Of a DNA stretch of 64,000 nt, positions 24,801 through 39,500 are shown in pieces (positions within the stretch are counted from its first letter, which is position 1; each line of letters starts with the position of its first letter). The notes beneath the pieces are model-generated. The model ran no database searches, had not been told where the DNA came from, and saw only the letters and a list, made by a program, of their open reading frames with translations. The position numbers and the translations under genes were made by a program. The stretch lies in the NCBI GenBank assembly GCA_026225945.1, contig JAMJFZ010002500.1, forward strand, positions 4,660,501 to 4,724,500, given 5' to 3'. This stretch comes from Cricetomys ansorgei. Taxonomy: Eukaryota; Chordata; Mammalia; Rodentia; Nesomyidae.

Positions 24801-27453
24801 AAGGTGTTGCTCCACAAATTTCCTGAGTCTTAAGAGAGTTCAGATCACCACCTTTTCCCACGAAGACACTGAATAAAAAAGGCCCAAGAGTCAGTTAATT
24901 TAAAAAGATTTACTAATATTTTGTGAGTAAGGAAAATGGCTTGGGTAACGAATACCTGAAAATGTTAATTCTCAATTACAAATGGGTTTATGACTGGGGA
25001 CATTTATCTAGCCAAGACTAACCCTTATATCTGAAAAGTAACTGGTAATAACAGCAGCAAGAATCCACATCAGACTTAGTTAGCTCTTCACAGCTGTGGC
25101 AACAAGTTTAAAGAAAATGGAAGAGGAAACAAAGCAGCGATCAGAGTAAAACAAAGTACCTGATTTTCCCAGCTGTCTTATCAATAGATTGTCTGATCTT
25201 CCTAGAGAACTGAAAGACGGATGACAGCAGCAGGTTATCGCCCATGACCTGAAACAGAGAAAAAAGCATATTAACATGTTTACTGAATAAATACGAGTAA
25301 CATTAAGGGCAACTCACTATACCAATACTATTTATGCTAAATTTAATTTAAAAGAAATGAATGATGTAATCAGAGTAATTGAATTGAGAAAGTTAAAGAA
25401 CCATCAACAAAGAGTTCCATTGTTAAACAGCTTGTCAAAGTTCTCTATATTTTGATTCCATCCTATTTTCAAAAACAACCCATTTTATTCTCTTTAATTA
25501 CTATCATGACCCTGTCTCTCATATTTATAGTTCACATTATCATAAAAGGAACAACATCAGCACTGTTATTCACCAAGTAATATGAATACAAAGATGAGAA
25601 CGAGTGCAGCCACTAGCTTTTCAGAGACTAGTGAGGGAGAGAAACTAAAAACAAACAAACAAACAAAAAACTCAGAACAGTAAATTTTTGTGATGGGGGT
25701 TGTATTGCCCCAGTTAAGAACTGGGGGTAAAATCAGGGGTCAGCAAACTTCTAATGCCACAGAGAGATTTTAGGTTCCCAGGGCCATGTGGTCTCTGGCA
25801 CAACTTAGTTCTCCTGCTGCAGAGAAAAGACAGCCACAGACAGCATGAGTCCAGGAGCACAGAGCATGTGTTCAAAACAGGTGGCAAGCTGGGTTAGGCC
25901 TCAGTCATCAAAGACAAAGCTAGTGTAGTAGAGTAGAAACAGGACTCTACTTGAATCTAGCCTTCCAAAAATAGCCCTATATTGTCAGAACTACATGCGG
26001 ATTCTGGAAACAAACAAACAACAAAACAAAACAAAAACCCAGGAAAATAAGACACGGCTTTGCATAACAAAATGCTTTAAGAAAGCAACAGAATGTGGCA
26101 TAACCATACAACACAGGGGAGGCTGCTGCTGTGTATGGAGGAGGTAAATCACTCTAGATTTTGTGAGGCAGGGCTGTAAGACTGTGCTGGGAAGTGAGTT
26201 CAGTGAGTGTGCGGAAATATAAGTGTTCATAATGGCACAGATCTGGATTCACTGAGTGAGCAAATGTGGAACACACAAGGCAAGAAGGATAAGTAGGAAT
26301 TATAAGATTTGTGGGCCTTGAGGAAACATGAAATGAAAGTGAAAAAAGATAGACTAAGAAGAAGGGGCACAGCATTCTATGCAAAGACTATCACGTAGAA
26401 CAAGGTTTCTCCCCTTTTTTTTCTCTGTGAAGTCTAGGGCAGTATCATAATGTATTAAATTTCTGATATCAACCCTGAGATGACTTCACTGACAATATTA
26501 ACTTCTTCCTCAAAATTTTACCACATTTGGAGGAATCTGTCACTTCATTCCTGAGGGTGTAAAATGAGTAAAAGAATCCTTTTATTTATACCAAAGACAA
26601 ATTAACCACTATCAGGGCACCACAGAAAACGTGTATTGTAAAAGTATCGCCAGGGTTGGGTTGAAACCCTGTAGCTTTCTCATTTGGTAGATCTGTTCAG
26701 CACTATTAAAAACGCTGGTCATAGTGGAGCACATCTGCAAACCAGCATTTGTGACGTGGATGTGGGAGGATCAGTAGTTGAAGACTAAACATAACTACAT
26801 GGTACTTGTGGCCAGCCTGGGCTACACGAGATTCTGTCTCCAAAATCTACAAAAAGGAATAAAGAAACAAGAAAATAAATAAAACCATCTTCATTTTTCT
26901 GTTTGTTTGTTTTTTGAGATAGAGTTTTTTTGTGTAGCCCTGGCTGTCTTAGAATTTACTATGTAGACCAGACTGACCTCAAATGCAGACATCTGCCTGT
27001 CTCTGCCTTTTGAGTACTGGGATTAAAGGTGTTCACCACCACATCTAGCAGCATAAAACATTCTTAAATACTAACATTCATGTTCCTGAACCCAGAAATC
27101 AAAAAGTATGACCCCGGGAAGGTTTTTTTTGTGAATGGCTTACTATTATATGGACTTCCTCTACTATTCTCTATACATTGTTTTTAATCAGCCCTTTGCA
27201 TGGTGCTATTTCAAATGACGTGTGTATGTGTGTGTGTAAAAGTCCCTTTTGTGTCCCTGATTCCCCCTAAGCCCTCTTCAACTATTTTTCAGCATTGGCA
27301 TAAGCTTTTCTTTCCTTGGTTTTTCACAGGCATTAATTTAGAGACAGGTTCTTGCCATGTTTTCTAGTCAGCTCTCAAACTCCTGAGCTCGAGTGATTCT
27401 CAAGGAACCGTATACAGGTGTACAGCACTGGACCTGCTAACATACTCATTAGC

Positions 27454-27515
<62 letters not shown>

Positions 27516-30500
27516 AATGTTATATTCTTTATCTACATATACCCCATGTATGCTTGGTGCCTATAGAGATCAGAAAGTGTCACATCCCCCGGAACTGGAT
27601 TTTACATGGTTGTGAGCCACTTTGTGAATGCTATGAATCAAACCTGGGTCCTGCTCAATAGCAGCAAGTGTTCTTAACTGCTGAGACATCTCTCTTATTC
27701 TGTATTAATTTTTTTAAAAAGAGATAATAGCTTTTATAAACACTGGTTTTTAGGTTAACTTAGAATTAATCTTGACTCTTGTATACATTATTAGTTTAGG
27801 TTGAGCAATTCTTTCTCTTTAATAACGTAATAATGAATTTGGCACCCTAAAGTAACTGGGACCTACCATTACCTAATAAAGCAGTAGGGATGCCTCTGCA
27901 TATCTGGAAAGTCTGCAGTGTACTTACTTCATCCCTACTCCAGGTTCTCCGTCTTGTAATTGTTAAGTGATCAGGAGGCTCTGCTGGTGGAGGTCTTGAA
28001 TCACCAGACCGACCATTGCTTCCTTCTGGTGTTTTAGAATGAACTAATGGAGGTATCTTCCGGAAGTTGAGACTTTCATCAAAAACACGATCAACCAACT
28101 AGTAGGACAAAAGCAAACCCTTATGAGAACAGAATAGTGGGAAGTGTAGAAATACTGGCATTATAATTTTTATAATAGAATTTTTTCATTCTCAAGTTGT
28201 AACAGAAGCATGATATCTTCAATAAACCAATTACTTTTAAAATAAGCACATCAAACAGGTTTCTTTCATAAAGTAGATGTTCATCTAGATTGACCTGATT
28301 TTCAGAATCCACAATATTTAATTATGCTAAACTCAACTCTTCTATGATTAAGATGTTCTCCAAAGGGGGAAAAAAATAGATGTTAAAGAGAAAAAACCTG
28401 AACCATGTAGGTGGACGACGAGTTCACTTTACTCACATTGCCTTACCAGTATAAAATAATGTTTCTTTTAGTTTTCTATCTTGTTTTTTCCTCCCCAAAT
28501 CCAGGTGCCAAATTTCTTCACAAGATACATAAAATGGCAAATTCCAATTAAGTTTACAAAAGGAAACAAAAATTAATCCACATAGTAAGTATTTTGGTCT
28601 TAGTCAAACTTCTAACAATGATAGAGAACACGTATTTTCTATAGTAAGGAGATGTCCTGCCGCCTACAGTGCAGACTATGGGCATGCAACACCAAGTAAC
28701 ATGTTTAACAACGAGAGAATAGCTAGTGCAACATTCTGAAATAAAACAAAAGAATGGAGATCCATTCCATGAACTGTTTCAGTAATTCTACTGGGTCTCA
28801 ATGAATGAATAACCTTGTTAGATAAAATTTGTCAGAAGGCTGAGAAAATAATAGTATTTAAATGTACCAGAGACGTGTATGTCTTGCCACCATGAAGAGC
28901 CTCTTATTATTTTTTAACCAACAAAGATGATTTTATATACATTTATAATTGATCAGTGTGGTAACAAAACTCTACACAGATTAATGAAATAGCATTTATT
29001 AAATTAGAAAACATACAAACAAAAAATAAACAAGAAGTGACCATTAAGGAGCTTTATAAGAAAAATGTGACAAAAAGCAACTGAAGAAAAGATTATCAGC
29101 ACAGTTTACCAGAATTAAATGTCCAAAAGGCTAGGCATTTTGGTTACTATTTAGAATATTTAATAACATAAAGAAGTGAAGTTATCAGTATGAGGGACTG
29201 GCAGCATTTGTCTGTAAAGTGGCAGAGAGTTAATGTTCTTGACTTTGCACCGTACAGTCAGTCTGAGAACTCAGTTTTGCACTGCAACACAGAAACAGCC
29301 ACAGACAACAGTTAGGCAAGCGAGAATGGCTATATTGTAATATAACTTAATTTATGGATACTGAAATGTGAATTTAAAACCATTTTCATATTATAAATCA
29401 CTATTCTTTTCACATTTTCAAACATTTAAAAACATAAAATCTATACCTAGGTTTCAGAAACTAAGAGACTGGGTATTCTCAGACTTTGACGTGTGTCCTG
29501 GAATTAACTTTCGTAGATACTGAGGGACAAGAGAACTCTGTATCATTAAGTTAAAGGTATTTTGTAGAACAATGTTATGCAAGTGGTGTCTCCTGGAGGT
29601 GTACTGTTGGAGGCCATGATTTTGGGTGGGCAACAGTCTACAGATGCTAACTTACAGTCCAGAGTTTGTAGGAATATTCAGAGTATTTATGCATATATAT
29701 GAGAGAAATAGTGTTTGTGTAATATAATTTCAGTTTTAAAAAACAATACTGTATATGTCTTCAACAGAATTACTATTTTAAAAACTGTAGACTTTCTTTC
29801 TATTAACTAGTAATGGCCATTTCTTTTAATTGGAGCATTTTCATGTCAAACTTCATTGAAACCTTATATAGTCATTTGTCAAACCTCAGTTTGCTTTCCA
29901 AACAACATTTAGATTCACATTTCAAGTAATGTTGTAGATCAAGAATTAATACGCCAAGTGCTTACAGCTAAATAATTTTCCATTTTTATGTTAATAGTAG
30001 ACCAAATATTAGCCTTTTAGTCTTTACTGATTATTATTATAAAAATAAATTTGTTAAAGCAAAGTTGGAAAATGCAGAGCTGCATGCAGACAAGGGGGTG
30101 GACATAACTAAAATAAACTAAGCAAAAAAGCTAAAAGCAAAAGAAATTAAGAAAAGAAAGAACCTTATGCACGTCTCCATGGAGATCTCCTACCTCTTCT
30201 CTAGTGTCTATGGCAGAGCCAGGGGTGGTGGCGGCAGTGCTTACTGTGGTGCTGGGGGCAGTGCCCGAAGAAGTCACTGAGTCTATTTCTCCTGCTACAT
30301 CGTTGATCTCCCGAGCAATGAGAGCAAGATCTTGGCTGATCCTGGTAATGATTTTAGAAAAAAAAATTAATTCCCTTTAAATGTTGCTCTAGAAACAATC
30401 CGTTTTGACGGGGTCAGTTATATAAGTTGTATATCTAATTATAGATTTATACCCCAAACTTTGAATTCTTTAGAAATGTCTTTACTATTTTGGTACAAAA

Positions 30501-33500
30501 AAATCTTTAACTTCAAATAATAACACTAATGAGTTAAGTTCCAATTAATCTACATAATAGCATCTTGAAAAATGCATTTTGAATACTTTAAAATATACAG
30601 TTAATGTTAATGATTTGCATTAGCATGTCACAGATATCTTAAATTTGGGAATGACAGAATTCAGGAAGTATCCAGACGTGGTTAACAAGAAACAAGGACA
30701 TTATTTTCAGTAACCTAACATTTCATTTATAAATACAACCCAACAATCTACAGTGGAATTAACAAGGGTAGAGATTTTTGTCACCAACAGAAATCACACT
30801 ATAGTTGTTTATAGGCATCTCAAAACATCATTTATAGTGATTACTTTTTCAAACTTATACTGCTATTAAAAACCCAAACTAATGATATTTACTAAATGTG
30901 TAAATAAAGAATCATCAGCTACATCAGCTAAACGTTCTGATACTTGTATTTCAGCATTATTGAAATTCTTTGTAATTCTAAGAATGTTCATGCAATTGGA
31001 AACACTAAGAATGGACATTATTAGAAACATTTAATGATCTGCTTATGAATGCAAAACTTGGAAGGACCAGCTCTCAGCTATCACTGAAGTCTATGAAGCT
31101 CTGTGGTCACTCACGCAGCCTCATGAAATAACTGCTTGTGGCTTCATTCATTCATTCATTCATTTTTGATACACTGTCTTGCACATGTACTTGGCTAGCC
31201 TGAAACTTTCAGCAGTCCTGCCTCTGCCTCCTGTACCAGGAAGACTTGTACGCACAAACACCTGGCTTACCCACAAGATCCTTGTACACACCAGGCAAGC
31301 ACTCTACCAGTCACACCTCTAGGTCATTTCTGGTTATTAGTGACAATTAGAAGTGAAAACAGTTTTCTCTTAGTATTTAAAAAAATCTTTAAGAAAGAGA
31401 AATAACAGAACTCAGTTATTGATATTTCCATACACCTTGAAAAAGATTTCAATTTTTAGAACTTTTCCACGTTATATAATGTTGGTCGTAAAACTCAATT
31501 TGGCTTCTTCTATAGAAAAGGTTCTAAAATGACTTATAATATATAGAATATATATAGAGAATATATATTATATATATTCTATATATAGAATATATAGAAT
31601 ATACTTATAAGCACATGTGAAAGCTTAAATAATTTTCAAACTACAAAGACACATTTTTTGAAAGTTATTACAAAATGTGGGCTTTAAAAAAACTCTTTTA
31701 GATTGATAGATGCATGAGTGTTTGCCTGCACACAAACACATGCACAGATCACGCGCAGCCTGGTGTCCAAGGAGATCAGAAGAGGGTGTTGATGAATGAT
31801 TGTGAGCCACTATGTGAGTGCTGGAAACAAAATCTGGGTCCTCTGCAAGAGCAACAAATGCTTTTAACTACTGAGTCATTTCTCTAGCCCCCAAATGTAT
31901 GTTTAAAAGATGTTGAAGGAATACAGAAATTGTGTAAAAATTTAACCAAATTTAAAATGAATCTGTGTTGAGGTTTATGAGTGGACAGATATGTATGGTG
32001 ATTTAATGTATGTATATATATATTACATATTTATATAATATTTGCCAGTTACTATTCTGCATCCCAAGGGGATAGAATTTGAAGTACATGGGGTCCTTTG
32101 CTCTTCTGGAGCATAGAATATGAACATCACTAGACCTTTGCATTATATCACACTATCACGCAAGTTTTCAAACTTAGCTGCTGATGTGACTGAGAATAAG
32201 TTGGGATGTGCGATTTATTATCTCTAATCTGAAACTGCTGATCTAAAATGCTTCAAAACTCAAAACTTTTAAGCATCAAGAAGACAGTGTAAACAGAAAA
32301 TTCTATACCTGATCTTTCATCAAAGGCAGTCAAACTCGGACTTATTAAAATATTGTACAAAATTATCTTCAAGCTATGTATATAAAGTATATATGAAATA
32401 ATTTTTGTGTCTATTATTGAGTTCCCTTCCTAAGATACCTTACCATGTATATAACAATATCCTAAAAGCCTAAGAACTCAAACCACAAACATTTCTAGTT
32501 TCAAGTTCCTTGTGATTCAAATGTGAATTATATCATCTTCCAGTATAACCTTTCTGGTCACCTGCAAGGGTAAAACTCTAGCTTTGTTTACATTAATATT
32601 TATAAAACAACTGAAATCTTATCAAATTCCCAGTGGGAGGAAATTTATCTTTTATGTTGTACCAAGGCATGTGCATCAGGAATATGTGGAAGAAAATTTT
32701 CCTTTCCAAACTGAAAACCAACTATGACGTATTTTGCTTGTATGTTTTATATTCTGAGTTAGCCTTGCTTTCATGTAAATACAGGTATAAACTGTTAAGT
32801 ATACTACAGTGCTAGCTGATGAGACAAGTCTACGTAGAGAGATGGATCTACTGGAGTATACATTATTTTTGTCATAAAGTTCAAAATTACATTTCTTAAT
32901 TACAAGTATCTCAAGCATTCTTCAATGCTTAGTGACTTTTGTGTAGGTGACAGCAATATTCCAGAAAATGCAATTATTTTTCTAATGTAGTTTGATTTAA
33001 AACCTTTGAAAATAATTTTTCTCACATCACTCTAACTCACCACCACTCTACCAGAACACTAAACATCGACTTTCCCCCATGACTTTGTTCTTCCTTCCTC
33101 TTCTATTTTTCATGAAAATACAAGACCAAACTGAAGGCCAAATATTATCAGCACAGTTCTACTGACAAAACAGAGGTATCTGGGGATGAAAACTGTTAAG
33201 ACTGTAAACAGTTTGGGCTTGGAATCCTCTTACAGAACGGACAGAGACAACAGCACTATAATTACACATAACAAAGGAAACCAAGGGAAAATAACGCTTG
33301 GAGCCACTGCTTTCCTTCTTATTTTATGCTCACTCTTCTCTATTTGGATTCTATTTGGATTCCAAACCTGGATGTAGGTTTGGTCCCCAAAAGTAAAAGG
33401 ATTTTGGTTTTTCTATCTTATGGCAAAGAGAGTATGAGGGATTCATAGCCTTCTGAGGAGATAGGCATGTTCTAGTTCCCTTTGGTACCACTTGACCTTG

Positions 33501-36500
33501 AACAGCCAGTTAGGGACAATGACAAGACCAAAGTAAGACATGCTGGCAGCTGTGAGCAAAACAGGAAGCCATGCTAAGATTCTCTGACTATAAGCACTTT
33601 GTGGGCCCATAATGATTCACAGATTCCTTTTCTTTAATTGGACCAACTGCCTTAAAAACTTTAGTAAGCAGACTCATTTAAAAAAACCTGATCACAAAAG
33701 TCAACAAAGCAAAAACAAAAACAAACAACCCCCCCAAAACAAGAAACAACAACAACAAAGCAAAAAAAAAAAAAAATTACGGTAAAAGTTGGCTGCTCTG
33801 AAAGCATTACATTCTTTGATAATGACAAATTAATGTTTTAATTTAAAGGCAAAACTACTAGCATATAATATATTAAAATGTTTAGGCAATGTAAGCATAC
33901 TGCAGCAAAATTTAAAAATCTTAGATTTAAACAAACAAAATCTGGGCAGTGGAAACTCACTGGAGTCCATGATGGTGATCCTGGTAAGGATCTCTAACAA
34001 TGGGGGATGGGAGCCTGAACAGGCCATTTCCTATAATCAGGTAAGGCTCCCAGTGGAGGGTCTGGGACACTAACCCAGCCACTAAACCTTTGACGTATAA
34101 TCCATCCTCCCTACAGGACCCACTGGGACAATGGAAGGACAGAACCATGCCATAGGAGAGAACCCATGCCTGCTTTTGCCAGGTAGATCAAGAACTAGAG
34201 ACTGGATAACCAGGAGACAATTTATAAGATATCCTGCTCTACTCATAGATTGGTACCTAGCCCAATTTCCATCAGCGAGGCTTCCTCTGGCAGCTGATGG
34301 GAACAGATGCAGAGGCCCAGAGCAAAATATCATGCAGAACTCCTGGAAACCCACAGAAGAAGGGGAAGGGTATTTGGGGGACCAGAGGGGTCAAGGACAT
34401 CGGGAGAACAAGCCCCACAAATCAATGGACCAGCACTCTTGGGATCCCTCAGAGCCTGAAATGGCAAAGAACCTACAAGGTCTCCTAGATATGCCATGTG
34501 GTTGTCTGGCTTGGTGTTCTTGCAGAGATCCTACAGGCTAGACTGTATGTGGGGTTCTCTGACACTTTTGCCTGCTCTTGGGACCTGTTTCCTCCTGCTG
34601 GGTTGTCTAGATTACCCTTGATGTAGGGATTAGAGCCTTGGCCTTGTTCCATCTTGTTGTGCCCTGGCCAGGCAGTAACCCTGGGAGGACTGCTCTCTTC
34701 TATGGGGAGAACTGGGGTAGAGATGGGTGGGGAGGGTAGATGGGGGAGGTGGGAGGAATGGAAGGAGGAGAGTAGGAGGGGTGTTGAGATGTATTATATG
34801 AGAGAAAAAAATTAAAAATAAAAAAAAATCCTTAGATTTTAGCTCCTTTGAATCTTAAAATGTTTAACTGCAGTGTTACTAATTAATCATATATATGAGT
34901 TTTACTTTCTGTACATATTTGCAGGTTATAATTAGCAGTCATTTAATATTCAAAATAATCATATTTTGACTACAAAGTTGAACTAACAGCTCTTAATGAA
35001 TTTATAAAAATGTAAGCAAAACCAGGCAAGGTAGAACATACCCATAACTCCAACATTTGAGGCCTAGGAGCAGGAGGATCCAAAATTCATGGCTAACTCG
35101 GCTTACGCTTTATAGAAAACTGTCTCACAAAAACCAAATATCAAAAAAGGTAAAAATCTGCCTACTCTAAGCTGCCCAGTAACATCAGTAGCCTATCTGT
35201 AGCAGATTGTTTCTTTAAATTAGATAAAAAGAAAACTTATCAGAACACTGCCCAAACAAATTTTAACCATGTAGAGTTATATACTGTCTTTCAAAAGTTA
35301 TCCTTACCAGCATCTCTACTAGAAATCTTAAAAAGTGAGCAGAGGACCAAAATAAACGAATTCTATGTGTTCTGTCCTATATCAATAGCATGTACATTAA
35401 ATAATATTAAAATGAAAACAAAGGGAAAAGTCTGATAGAGAGGAATTCTTTTGATAAAATGCTTAATTAAGACCCAGGGATTTCGTTTCTTAGATAATTT
35501 GTACAAATAAAGAAGCACAATTTTGTTATCAACCTGCAAGGCTTTTAATTTTTTAAAAAAAATGTTTGATTTTATATGTATATGTGTGTTGCTGAGTGTG
35601 TATCTTGAACTACATAGAGCAGGAGTCTGTGGCGGTCAGAAGAGTCTGTGCATCCTCAGGGACTGGAGTTGTGGACAATCACCTGCTGACAGCTCTCTCC
35701 AGCCCACAACAACCTGCAGGGCTGATAAAAGACTGAACACCAACCTGGCTATCTCTTCTCGATGGGCAGTCCAATCTCGGATATAGTCTTCCTGTTCTTT
35801 AATTCTGTGCTTGAATGAAGAACTAGCAGGCATTGCTGATCCAGTGCTCTGCATGCGAGTGGTTTTCAGGGCTGGAGAAGTACGTAGACGAGTATGTTTA
35901 GGGGAATTACGGTTTGATCCAAATTCATCTTCTGAGGTGGAAGCATAATCAGTAGGAAAGCGCCTCCATCTTGAATTTACTAAATTAGTTTAATTATTAA
36001 AAAAAGAATTATTATGTTATCATTTTAAAAAGATAAAATAAAAGTCATGATTTCAAAATCACCACGAGAGCTCACACACAGCACAATTTTCAGTAACTGA
36101 CACAAATACCTCACAAAAAATTGAAAGTCTACTACTCCTTAAAGATAGAAACATTATACTTTGGTGAACTAAAAAAAATGAATTAAAAACAATTGAAAGA
36201 TCGTGTTTTCATAGTGTAGTGAATAAACACTCAGATGAAAAAGTTCACTAATGATAAACAACATAAGCACGCTCTAGTCATAGATGTTAAACGCGGTGTT
36301 TTGCAGTTGCAATTTCTTGTAGAGATGTGGATGCTTTTTAAATGACAGCAACAACACCAACACAACAGAAACAAAAAGGGAAAAGATTTCCACATGCCAC
36401 AGGGACTTCAACATGGAGATGATGAAAACCCTCTTTCCCATCACACAAATGTGCATAATTCCAGTATGGAAATTATGCCTTTATGGCAGAAAAAAAAACA

Positions 36501-39500
36501 TTACCTCTGTCATTCAACATCCTGCTATGCTATGTTGGAAAAAATCTTTTTACATGGTAAAAAAACACAACAAAGCATCTTCAATACAACTCTTTGCAGC
36601 TTTAACACTGGAAACACATGGTTGAAATAGACAATGGTATAAAATCTACAAAGCATGAAACTACAAAGGCTACTCTCACAGCCACTGACACTTAAGGCAC
36701 AAGAGATAATTCATAGTCACATTAACGAAAGTGGCACTTACTTTCTCGTTTACAGTTAGTACAGACATTTTAAAATGTTATTGCTGACACAACTGAAAAT
36801 CAGAAGACAAATTAATATAGACACTTTACTAACGTTAAGAGGAGACTCAAACATACAAGTAGTTTGTAAAGTATAAACAAGTTAAGAACAGAGAGCCGAA
36901 AGTCTAATTCATGGTGAACTTAACAAGGCAGAAGTGTTCATTTAACAACTAATGTATACCATACCTAGCACTTAGGTCAAGTGTCTGGCTAGCAAGCACT
37001 TAAGAAAAATTTTGAATAATGAATGGATTCCTGGATAGACATCATTTTCATTTATAAAATCTAGAAACATGAGATGACAAATATTTAACATGTGCTGCAA
37101 TTCCCAACTGCCACTACACAATGCAAAGTTTCTTTCCTTTCTCCTCAACCCTGAATTGACCTACTCTACATGGTAGGTAAGCAGAACCCAGAAGTTCCTC
37201 ATCCTCCACTAGAATTTCATACTTTTCCTAATATCTGTCCTCCAGATGTATTTTCCTTGAAGTGAACAGGCTCTTAGATAAAGCTGATAAACACTGCCAC
37301 CAGAGATGGCTTAAAGCAGAGAAATCGATAGGAAGAACATGTAATAAATCACAGTCTACTCATGTGTACTCATTCATACTCGTATATGCAGATCTGGGGT
37401 TAGAATCCAGGTTGATGGGTACAGGAGAATAAGCATATGCAGAGAAAGCTCACAGGACTCTGCAAAAAGTATATATAAAAACTTATTTTTTTCTGAAAGG
37501 AAATGTGATAGTTAATATTTTGTTGTTCACAGGATTTTGAATTAACATGGAAACACAACTCTGGGTGTGTCTATGAGCATGCTTCTAGGAAGATTTAAAT
37601 GAGCAGGGAAGACCAACTCTGAACCCATGGGCTAGAGTCCCATATGGAGAAAAAGGAGAAAGTAGAATGACAGAAAGAATATATAAAGTTTTCCGACTTT
37701 TACCTCAAATTAAATAAAAAATTTATTTTCATTCTCTTGAATTTTCTACTGTTTACAGAAATACATTTAATTTATATAATTAGGTTTATTTAGATCGCTA
37801 AATTGAAAATGTATACTGGAGATATTTAAAATAACAATTTCTAATTTCTTGGTTGGTGGAACACCAATATGTAATACATATTAAAATGAGAACAAGTGTC
37901 AAGATTATTTTAATCTTGTAGGACACAGAAATTGACTTGTTTATAGCACTGTATAATTCATTCTAACATAGAATACAGAATCGTATGTCTCAAAGGTACA
38001 TATCATATATGTATTTTATATTCCTTTGAGAAATGAAATTGTGTCAAACTTTAATTTGACAAATAATATACTGTCTACACTGCCAAAAATAAAATTTATT
38101 TTAGTTATAAAAAGTACAACATTCCCTTCTTGCTGGAGGTGTAAACTATATGCACTACAAAAGTACTATTATCCATAATATCCAGAGTAAAAATGGATTT
38201 ATTAATACATAGTCATGAACGCTTCTTTGTAATGTAACTAAAGCTATGTTGATCTTAAAATACAATTACAGATTTAGAAAAAAAGTCAAAAACCACACAT
38301 TTTTTTCCATTATATATCAGAGTATATCAGAGGGGAATTAAAGCACAAATAAGATTTGTTGTGTGTAGTTATAATCATTCAGCAGTAAGTTCATTTGGGA
38401 AGAAAAAAATTCTGAGAATGCTTTGTATTTTGGCATTTCACTTGAAGAAAGAATTAACACAAGCCATGTATGCCCACTGTTTTAATCATAAGATTTAGGA
38501 CAAAAAGGGACACATTTAAGAAAAATTCTAAAAATATCAACAACACTTTCTAAACTGTGCCCTTGAAACAATAAAGACTAGCTACTTTATTAGTGCTGGT
38601 GCTAGTATCAGTAACGGTAGCATGGCTTTCAGACACAGGGGCTTGCTCTATCTGTATATCACATTAAGTAGCCAGGCTGGTTTGGAGCTTACTGAAGTCC
38701 TCTTGCCTTAGGCGACTCAATGTTCACCACTGCAGCTGGTCAACTGCTTTACTTTGATAACTTAGGGTCCTTACTTTTAAACACCAAAATCTTGAACAAG
38801 ACAGATCTGGGTATTTCCATTGTAACTTGATAAGGAAACATCATGAGTAGAATGTGGCAGAAAGGCAAGTCATTAAACTCTTGGAAGCAAATTATACCAG
38901 AGAAGCACAAAAGAACTGCTACCAATCTTGCTGGACATTTTCAATCATCAATGCTTACCATCAAATGAAAGAAGAACCTGTTAATGATTAGTCCAAAATA
39001 CTGAATCAAAATACTACAGAGTGTTTTACATATGTCACTACGGATAGCTTCGCATGCGGTAGATAACTCCAAGGTCTTCAAAGTATCCATGGAGAGGAGA
39101 AACATTGACCAGTGTGATTCCACATTCTTTTAAACCTTATTGTCTTTTTCCCACTCGAAATAATACAATTAGATATTAAATTATTAAAATCAAACACAAA
39201 TCTTCTAGTAATCATTCCATGCAATAACTATTTAGTATATTCTTTGCTGACATGGACTGGATAAAGTAGTAGAATTTCAGTGATTTTAGTTAACAGCACC
39301 CAAACTATTGTATTTCATATTCACCATATAAATATATATATATTTCTATTAACAACAGATACTAGCTGTCTTCTGTAAGCTAGCACCATGTCTTAACAGT
39401 AGAGTAGCAACAGCTAGTAATAAAGCCCTGGATTCACATTCTGCCCTGATATTTGACCAGGGGAGGTTATTTGCTCTCCTGGCCCCAGTTCCCTTCCAGC

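Larger units (their letters stand above)
25249..27927 (-). other. Cep170: Cep170 intron between exons G and H
   Basis: 2.7-kb intron with a hAT-Charlie remnant, a B1-like SINE (about 26695-26870, plus), an antisense B1, a poly-A/(TA) tract and a B2-type SINE. Confidence 0.8.
30342..35744 (-). other. Cep170: Cep170 intron between exons E and F
   Basis: 5.4-kb intron with a SINE-like piece (about 31145-31325), an AT palindrome, a B2/B3 SINE, an A-rich tract (33695-33780), an L1 3' end, a B1/B4-like SINE (about 35015-35150) and a B2-type SINE next to the donor of exon E. Confidence 0.8.

Noticed and set aside
34131..34541. 136-codon plus-strand ORF
   Set aside because: It lies in an L1 3'UTR, which is non-coding, and does not resemble L1 ORF1 or ORF2.
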